From NCBI GenBank assembly GCA_943788815.1, contig CALSRS010000002.1, positions 1 through 58,961 on the forward strand: a DNA stretch of 58,961 nt, read 5' to 3'. Both the position numbers and the translations under genes were made by a program. The first letter of the stretch is position 1. Each line of letters starts with the position of its first letter. Positions 49,301-58,300 of the stretch are shown one piece after another. Source of the DNA: an uncultured Gammaproteobacteria bacterium. Its GTDB lineage: Bacteria > Pseudomonadota > Gammaproteobacteria > Eutrophobiales > Eutrophobiaceae. The notes beneath the pieces are model-generated. The model worked only from the letters and a program-made list of their open reading frames with translations. It ran no database searches and was not told where the DNA came from.

Positions 49301-52300
49301 TGTCCTGATCGGCTGTTGATGAGCCGATGCCGGTATTAGAAGTAAGAGTAACTGTGCCACCAAAAATATCGACGGTGTTATCCGCACCATTATCAATAAT
49401 CGCACCGCCAGTAGTATTGGTAGTAGTGAGATCAACATTACCAAGTGTTGATACCAGTCCCACATTTAAATTGTTAGCTGTCTGAGTGACAACCACATTA
49501 CCAGCACCGCCTGTGGCAATGGTATAAACCGTATTCGATGTGCCCGCGTCTGTAACATTAATATTGTTGGCACCAGTCCCCGTGATCGTCAGCGCGTTGA
49601 CATCGATACCCAAAGTCAGGGCCGTGTTATTACCATCCGTATTGTCGATACCAACCGTGCCATTCGATGTCAGAGTCAATGTCCCGGCACTAGTAAAGGC
49701 ATTGGCATCGGAGTTATCTGTAATAAAACTACCTGTAACAAGTTTTAAATCATTGGCACCATAAGTCGTTGCACGATCCAGTAGTATCCGACCTGAAGCA
49801 CCGTTACCAATTGTTAGTGTGCCAGTACTGCTAAGTGAATCCATCTCTACATCATTTAGTTCTAACGCAGATACTGCAGTTACTGCATCATTACCAAGTC
49901 CAATCGTACCGCCATTCGAGGTTATAGTCAGAGTCCCGCCGGAAACGATTTGATCTTGATTGCCAGCATCATTAGTCTCAATGACGATGTCAGCCGCATT
50001 GATCGATATATTGCCAGTGCCGATCGTGGTCAACAGGGCTATCTCGGTCGTACCCTCATCCTGTAAAGTCAAAGTCCCTGCACCGGCATCAATATTCAGA
50101 TTACCCGTTGAGTCCGTTTGAATAGTTACATTATGAGCGCCTCCGGTTGTTGTATCCACATCAATACCAACACCGGTCAGGTTAATATTAAAAGCACCTG
50201 TATTATTGATATTTTGCTGTACTGTCAGAAGTCCACCCGCATCCACATCAATGGCGCCGTCTGTGGTAGTCACGGAAGTTAAGGTAATGGCATCGGTCTC
50301 ATTCAAACCAATATCGCCCGCCGCACTGGTGTTGGCCGTGATGCTGTCTACTGCCGTGTCAATCTGAACTACTGTGCCACCTGTGCCACCAATGGCGCCG
50401 CCAGCATCCAAATCCGTACTCACGGCACTAATATCCACATTGTCCGCATTATCATCGTCCACAATGGCGCCGGCTGCATTAATAATTGCCGCATTGTCCG
50501 CCGTCACCGTACCTGCAAAGGTCGCACCGTCACCAAAGGTAATGTTGCCTGAGGAAGTTGTGATGGTTACGTCGTGGGTCTCGTCATTACCCGTATCAGC
50601 CGAAGTGACTGTTTGAATAATCACCGCACCACCCGCATCCACATCAATGGCGCCGTCTGTGGTAGTCACGGAAGTTAAGGTAATGGCATCGGTCTCATTC
50701 AAACCAATATCGCCCGCCGCACTGGTGTTGGCCGTGATGCTGTCTACTGCCGTGTCAATCTGAACTACTGTGCCACCTGTGCCACCAATGGCGCCGCCAG
50801 CATCCAAATCCGTACTCACGGCACTAATATCCACATTGTCCGCATTATCATCGTCCACAATGGCGCCGGCTGCATTAATAATTGCCGCATTGTCCGCCGT
50901 CACCGTACCTGCAAAGGTCGCACCGTCACCAAAGGTAATGTTGCCTGAGGAAGTTGTGATGGTTACGTCGTGGGTCTCGTCATTACCCGTATCAGCCGAA
51001 GTGACTGTTTGAATAATCACCGCACCACCCGCATCCACATCAATGGCGCCGTCTGTGGTAGTCACGGAAGTTAAGGTAATGGCATCGGTCTCATTCAAAC
51101 CAATATCGCCCGCCGCACTGGTGTTGGCCGTGATGCTGTCTACTGCCGTGTCAATCTGAACTACTGTGCCACCTGTGCCACCAATGGCGCCGCCAGCATC
51201 CAAATCCGTACTCACGGCACTAATATCCACATTGTCCGCATTATCATCGTCCACAATGGCGCCGGCTGCATTAATAATTGCCGCATTGTCCGCCGTCACC
51301 GTACCTGCAAAGGTCGCACCGTCACCAAAGGTAATGTTGCCTGAGGAAGTTGTGATGGTTACGTCGTGGGTCTCGTCATTACCCGTATCAGCCGAAGTGA
51401 CTGTTTGAATAATCACCGCACCACCCGCATCCACATCAATGGCGCCGTCTGTGGTAGTCACGGAAGTTAAGGTAATGGCATCGGTCTCATTCAAACCAAT
51501 ATCGCCCGCCGCACTGGTGTTGGCCGTGATGCTGTCTACTGCCGTGTCAATCTGAACTACTGTGCCACCTGTGCCACCAATGGCGCCGCCAGCATCCAAA
51601 TCCGTACTCACGGCACTAATATCCACATTGTCCGCATTATCATCGTCCACAATGGCGCCGGCTGCATTAATAATTGCCGCATTGTCCGCCGTCACCGTAC
51701 CTGCAAAGGTCGCACCGTCACCAAAGGTAATGTTGCCTGAGGAAGTTGTGATGGTTACGTCGTGGGTCTCGTCATTACCCGTATCAGCCGAAGTGACTGT
51801 TTGAATAATCACCGCACCACCCGCATCCACATCAATGGCGCCGTCTGTGGTAGTCACGGAAGTTAAGGTAATGGCATCGGTCTCATTCAAACCAATATCG
51901 CCCGCCGCACTGGTGTTGGCCGTGATGCTGTCTACTGCCGTGTCAATCTGAACTACTGTGCCACCTGTGCCACCAATGGCGCCGCCAGCATCCAAATCCG
52001 TACTCACGGCACTAATATCCACATTGTCCGCATTATCATCGTCCACAATGGCGCCGGCTGCATTAATAATTGCCGCATTGTCCGCCGTCACCGTACCTGC
52101 AAAGGTCGCACCGTCACCAAAGGTAATGTTGCCTGAGGAAGTTGTGATGGTTACGTCGTGGGTCTCGTCATTACCCGTATCAGCCGAAGTGACTGTTTGA
52201 ATAATCACCGCACCACCCGCATCCACATCAATGGCGCCGTCTGTGGTAGTCACGGAAGTTAAGGTAATGGCATCGGTCTCATTCAAACCAATATCGCCCG

Positions 52301-55300
52301 CCGCACTGGTGTTGGCCGTGATGCTGTCTACTGCCGTGTCAATCTGAACTACTGTGCCACCTGTGCCACCAATGGCGCCGCCAGCATCCAAATCCGTACT
52401 CACGGCACTAATATCCACATTGTCCGCATTATCATCGTCCACAATGGCGCCGGCTGCATTAATAATTGCCGCATTGTCCGCCGTCACCGTACCTGCAAAG
52501 GTCGCACCGTCACCAAAGGTAATGTTGCCTGAGGAAGTTGTGATGGTTACGTCGTGGGTCTCGTCATTACCCGTATCAGCCGAAGTGACTGTTTGAATAA
52601 TCACCGCACCACCCGCATCCACATCAATGGCGCCGTCTGTGGTAGTCACGGAAGTTAAGGTAATGGCATCGGTCTCATTCAAACCAATATCGCCCGCCGC
52701 ACTGGTGTTGGCCGTGATGCTGTCTACTGCCGTGTCAATCTGAACTACTGTGCCACCTGTGCCACCAATGGCGCCGCCAGCATCCAAATCCGTACTCACG
52801 GCACTAATATCCACATTGTCCGCATTATCATCGTCCACAATGGCGCCGGCTGCATTAATAATTGCCGCATTGTCCGCCGTCACCGTACCTGCAAAGGTCG
52901 CACCGTCACCAAAGGTAATGTTGCCTGAGGAAGTTGTGATGGTTACGTCGTGGGTCTCGTCATTACCCGTATCAGCCGAAGTGACTGTTTGAATAATCAC
53001 CGCACCACCCGCATCCACATCAATGGCGCCGTCTGTGGTAGTCACGGAAGTTAAGGTAATGGCATCGGTCTCATTCAAACCAATATCGCCCGCCGCACTG
53101 GTGTTGGCCGTGATGCTGTCTACTGCCGTGTCAATCTGAACTACTGTGCCACCTGTGCCACCAATGGCGCCGCCAGCATCCAAATCCGTACTCACGGCAC
53201 TAATATCCACATTGTCCGCATTATCATCGTCCACAATGGCGCCGGCTGCATTAATAATTGCCGCATTGTCCGCCGTCACCGTACCTGCAAAGGTCGCACC
53301 GTCACCAAAGGTAATGTTGCCTGAGGAAGTTGTGATGGTTACGTCGTGGGTCTCGTCATTACCCGTATCAGCCGAAGTGACTGTTTGAATAATCACCGCA
53401 CCACCCGCATCCACATCAATGGCGCCGTCTGTGGTAGTCACGGAAGTTAAGGTAATGGCATCGGTCTCATTCAAACCAATATCGCCCGCCGCACTGGTGT
53501 TGGCCGTGATGCTGTCTACTGCCGTGTCAATCTGAACTACTGTGCCACCTGTGCCACCAATGGCGCCGCCAGCATCCAAATCCGTACTCACGGCACTAAT
53601 ATCCACATTGTCCGCATTATCATCGTCCACAATGGCGCCGGCTGCATTAATAATTGCCGCATTGTCCGCCGTCACCGTACCTGCAAAGGTCGCACCGTCA
53701 CCAAAGGTAATGTTGCCTGAGGAAGTTGTGATGGTTACGTCGTGGGTCTCGTCATTACCCGTATCAGCCGAAGTGACTGTTTGAATAATCACCGCACCAC
53801 CCGCATCCACATCAATGGCGCCGTCTGTGGTAGTCACGGAAGTTAAGGTAATGGCATCGGTCTCATTCAAACCAATATCGCCCGCCGCACTGGTGTTGGC
53901 CGTGATGCTGTCTACTGCCGTGTCAATCTGAACTACTGTGCCACCTGTGCCACCAATGGCGCCGCCAGCATCCAAATCCGTACTCACGGCACTAATATCC
54001 ACATTGTCCGCATTATCATCGTCCACAATGGCGCCGGCTGCATTAATAATTGCCGCATTGTCCGCCGTCACCGTACCTGCAAAGGTCGCACCGTCACCAA
54101 AGGTAATGTTGCCTGAGGAAGTTGTGATGGTTACGTCGTGGGTCTCGTCATTACCCGTATCAGCCGAAGTGACTGTTTGAATAATCACCGCACCACCCGC
54201 ATCCACATCAATGGCGCCGTCTGTCGTTGTCACCGATGTTAATGTGATCGTGTCGGTTTCATCAATCACGATATCGCCGGATGTGGTCGTGGACGCGACT
54301 AAGTTTGTTGCTGAAGTCTCAATGTCCTGATCGGCTGTTGATGAGCCGATGCCGGTATTAGAAGTAAGAGTAACTGTGCCACCAAAAATATCGACGGTGT
54401 TATCCGCACCATTATCAATAATCGCACCGCCAGTAGTATTGGTAGTAGTGAGATCAACATTACCAAGTGTTGATACCAGTCCCACATTTAAATTGTTAGC
54501 TGTCTGAGTGACAACCACATTACCAGCACCGCCTGTGGCAATGGTATAAACCGTATTCGATGTGCCCGCGTCTGTAACATTAATATTGTTGGCACCAGTC
54601 CCCGTGATCGTCAGCGCGTTGACATCGATACCCAAAGTCAGGGCCGTGTTATTACCATCCGTATTGTCGATACCAACCGTGCCATTCGATGTCAGAGTCA
54701 ATGTCCCGGCACTAGTAAAGGCATTGGCATCGGAGTTATCTGTAATAAAACTACCTGTAACAAGTTTTAAATCATTGGCACCATAAGTCGTTGCACGATC
54801 CAGTAGTATCCGACCTGAAGCACCGTTACCAATTGTTAGTGTGCCAGTACTGCTAAGTGAATCCATCTCTACATCATTTAGTTCTAACGCAGATACTGCA
54901 GTTACTGCATCATTACCAAGTCCAATCGTACCGCCATTCGAGGTTATAGTCAGAGTCCCGCCGGAAACGATTTGATCTTGATTGCCAGCATCATTAGTCT
55001 CAATGACGATGTCAGCCGCATTGATCGATATATTGCCAGTGCCGATCGTGGTCAACAGGGCTATCTCGGTCGTACCCTCATCCTGTAAAGTCAAAGTCCC
55101 TGCACCGGCATCAATATTCAGATTACCCGTTGAGTCCGTTTGAATAGTTACATTATGAGCGCCTCCGGTTGTTGTATCCACATCAATACCAACACCGGTC
55201 AGGTTAATATTAAAAGCACCTGTATTATTGATATTTTGCTGTACTGTCAGAAGTCCACCCGCATCCACATCAATGGCGCCGTCTGTGGTAGTCACGGAAG

Positions 55301-58300
55301 TTAAGGTAATGGCATCGGTCTCATTCAAACCAATATCGCCCGCCGCACTGGTGTTGGCCGTGATGCTGTCTACTGCCGTGTCAATCTGAACTACTGTGCC
55401 ACCTGTGCCACCAATGGCGCCGCCAGCATCCAAATCCGTACTCACGGCACTAATATCCACATTGTCCGCATTATCATCGTCCACAATGGCGCCGGCTGCA
55501 TTAATAATTGCCGCATTGTCCGCCGTCACCGTACCTGCAAAGGTCGCACCGTCACCAAAGGTAATGTTGCCTGAGGAAGTTGTGATGGTTACGTCGTGGG
55601 TCTCGTCATTACCCGTATCAGCCGAAGTGACTGTTTGAATAATCACCGCACCACCCGCATCCACATCAATGGCGCCGTCTGTGGTAGTCACGGAAGTTAA
55701 GGTAATGGCATCGGTCTCATTCAAACCAATATCGCCCGCCGCACTGGTGTTGGCCGTGATGCTGTCTACTGCCGTGTCAATCTGAACTACTGTGCCACCT
55801 GTGCCACCAATGGCGCCGCCAGCATCCAAATCCGTACTCACGGCACTAATATCCACATTGTCCGCATTATCATCGTCCACAATGGCGCCGGCTGCATTAA
55901 TAATTGCCGCATTGTCCGCCGTCACCGTACCTGCAAAGGTCGCACCGTCACCAAAGGTAATGTTGCCTGAGGAAGTTGTGATGGTTACGTCGTGGGTCTC
56001 GTCATTACCCGTATCAGCCGAAGTGACTGTTTGAATAATCACCGCACCACCCGCATCCACATCAATGGCGCCGTCTGTGGTAGTCACGGAAGTTAAGGTA
56101 ATGGCATCGGTCTCATTCAAACCAATATCGCCCGCCGCACTGGTGTTGGCCGTGATGCTGTCTACTGCCGTGTCAATCTGAACTACTGTGCCACCTGTGC
56201 CACCAATGGCGCCGCCAGCATCCAAATCCGTACTCACGGCACTAATATCCACATTGTCCGCATTATCATCGTCCACAATGGCGCCGGCTGCATTAATAAT
56301 TGCCGCATTGTCCGCCGTCACCGTACCTGCAAAGGTCGCACCGTCACCAAAGGTAATGTTGCCTGAGGAAGTTGTGATGGTTACGTCGTGGGTCTCGTCA
56401 TTACCCGTATCAGCCGAAGTGACTGTTTGAATAATCACCGCACCACCCGCATCCACATCAATGGCGCCGTCTGTGGTAGTCACGGAAGTTAAGGTAATGG
56501 CATCGGTCTCATTCAAACCAATATCGCCCGCCGCACTGGTGTTGGCCGTGATGCTGTCTACTGCCGTGTCAATCTGAACTACTGTGCCACCTGTGCCACC
56601 AATGGCGCCGCCAGCATCCAAATCCGTACTCACGGCACTAATATCCACATTGTCCGCATTATCATCGTCCACAATGGCGCCGGCTGCATTAATAATTGCC
56701 GCATTGTCCGCCGTCACCGTACCTGCAAAGGTCGCACCGTCACCAAAGGTAATGTTGCCTGAGGAAGTTGTGATGGTTACGTCGTGGGTCTCGTCATTAC
56801 CCGTATCAGCCGAAGTGACTGTTTGAATAATCACCGCACCACCCGCATCCACATCAATGGCGCCGTCTGTGGTAGTCACGGAAGTTAAGGTAATGGCATC
56901 GGTCTCATTCAAACCAATATCGCCCGCCGCACTGGTGTTGGCCGTGATGCTGTCTACTGCCGTGTCAATCTGAACTACTGTGCCACCTGTGCCACCAATG
57001 GCGCCGCCAGCATCCAAATCCGTACTCACGGCACTAATATCCACATTGTCCGCATTATCATCGTCCACAATGGCGCCGGCTGCATTAATAATTGCCGCAT
57101 TGTCCGCCGTCACCGTACCTGCAAAGGTCGCACCGTCACCAAAGGTAATGTTGCCTGAGGAAGTTGTGATGGTTACGTCGTGGGTCTCGTCATTACCCGT
57201 ATCAGCCGAAGTGACTGTTTGAATAATCACCGCACCACCCGCATCCACATCAATGGCGCCGTCTGTGGTAGTCACGGAAGTTAAGGTAATGGCATCGGTC
57301 TCATTCAAACCAATATCGCCCGCCGCACTGGTGTTGGCCGTGATGCTGTCTACTGCCGTGTCAATCTGAACTACTGTGCCACCTGTGCCACCAATGGCGC
57401 CGCCAGCATCCAAATCCGTACTCACGGCACTAATATCCACATTGTCCGCATTATCATCGTCCACAATGGCGCCGGCTGCATTAATAATTGCCGCATTGTC
57501 CGCCGTCACCGTACCTGCAAAGGTCGCACCGTCACCAAAGGTAATGTTGCCTGAGGAAGTTGTGATGGTTACGTCGTGGGTCTCGTCATTACCCGTATCA
57601 GCCGAAGTGACTGTTTGAATAATCACCGCACCACCCGCATCCACATCAATGGCGCCGTCTGTGGTAGTCACGGAAGTTAAGGTAATGGCATCGGTCTCAT
57701 TCAAACCAATATCGCCCGCCGCACTGGTGTTGGCCGTGATGCTGTCTACTGCCGTGTCAATCTGAACTACTGTGCCACCTGTGCCACCAATGGCGCCGCC
57801 AGCATCCAAATCCGTACTCACGGCACTAATATCCACATTGTCCGCATTATCATCGTCCACAATGGCGCCGGCTGCATTAATAATTGCCGCATTGTCCGCC
57901 GTCACCGTACCTGCAAAGGTCGCACCGTCACCAAAGGTAATGTTGCCTGAGGAAGTTGTGATGGTTACGTCGTGGGTCTCGTCATTACCCGTATCAGCCG
58001 AAGTGACTGTTTGAATAATCACCGCACCACCCGCATCCACATCAATGGCGCCGTCTGTGGTAGTCACGGAAGTTAAGGTAATGGCATCGGTCTCATTCAA
58101 ACCAATATCGCCCGCCGCACTGGTGTTGGCCGTGATGCTGTCTACTGCCGTGTCAATCTGAACTACTGTGCCACCTGTGCCACCAATGGCGCCGCCAGCA
58201 TCCAAATCCGTACTCACGGCACTAATATCCACATTGTCCGCATTATCATCGTCCACAATGGCGCCGGCTGCATTAATAATTGCCGCATTGTCCGCCGTCA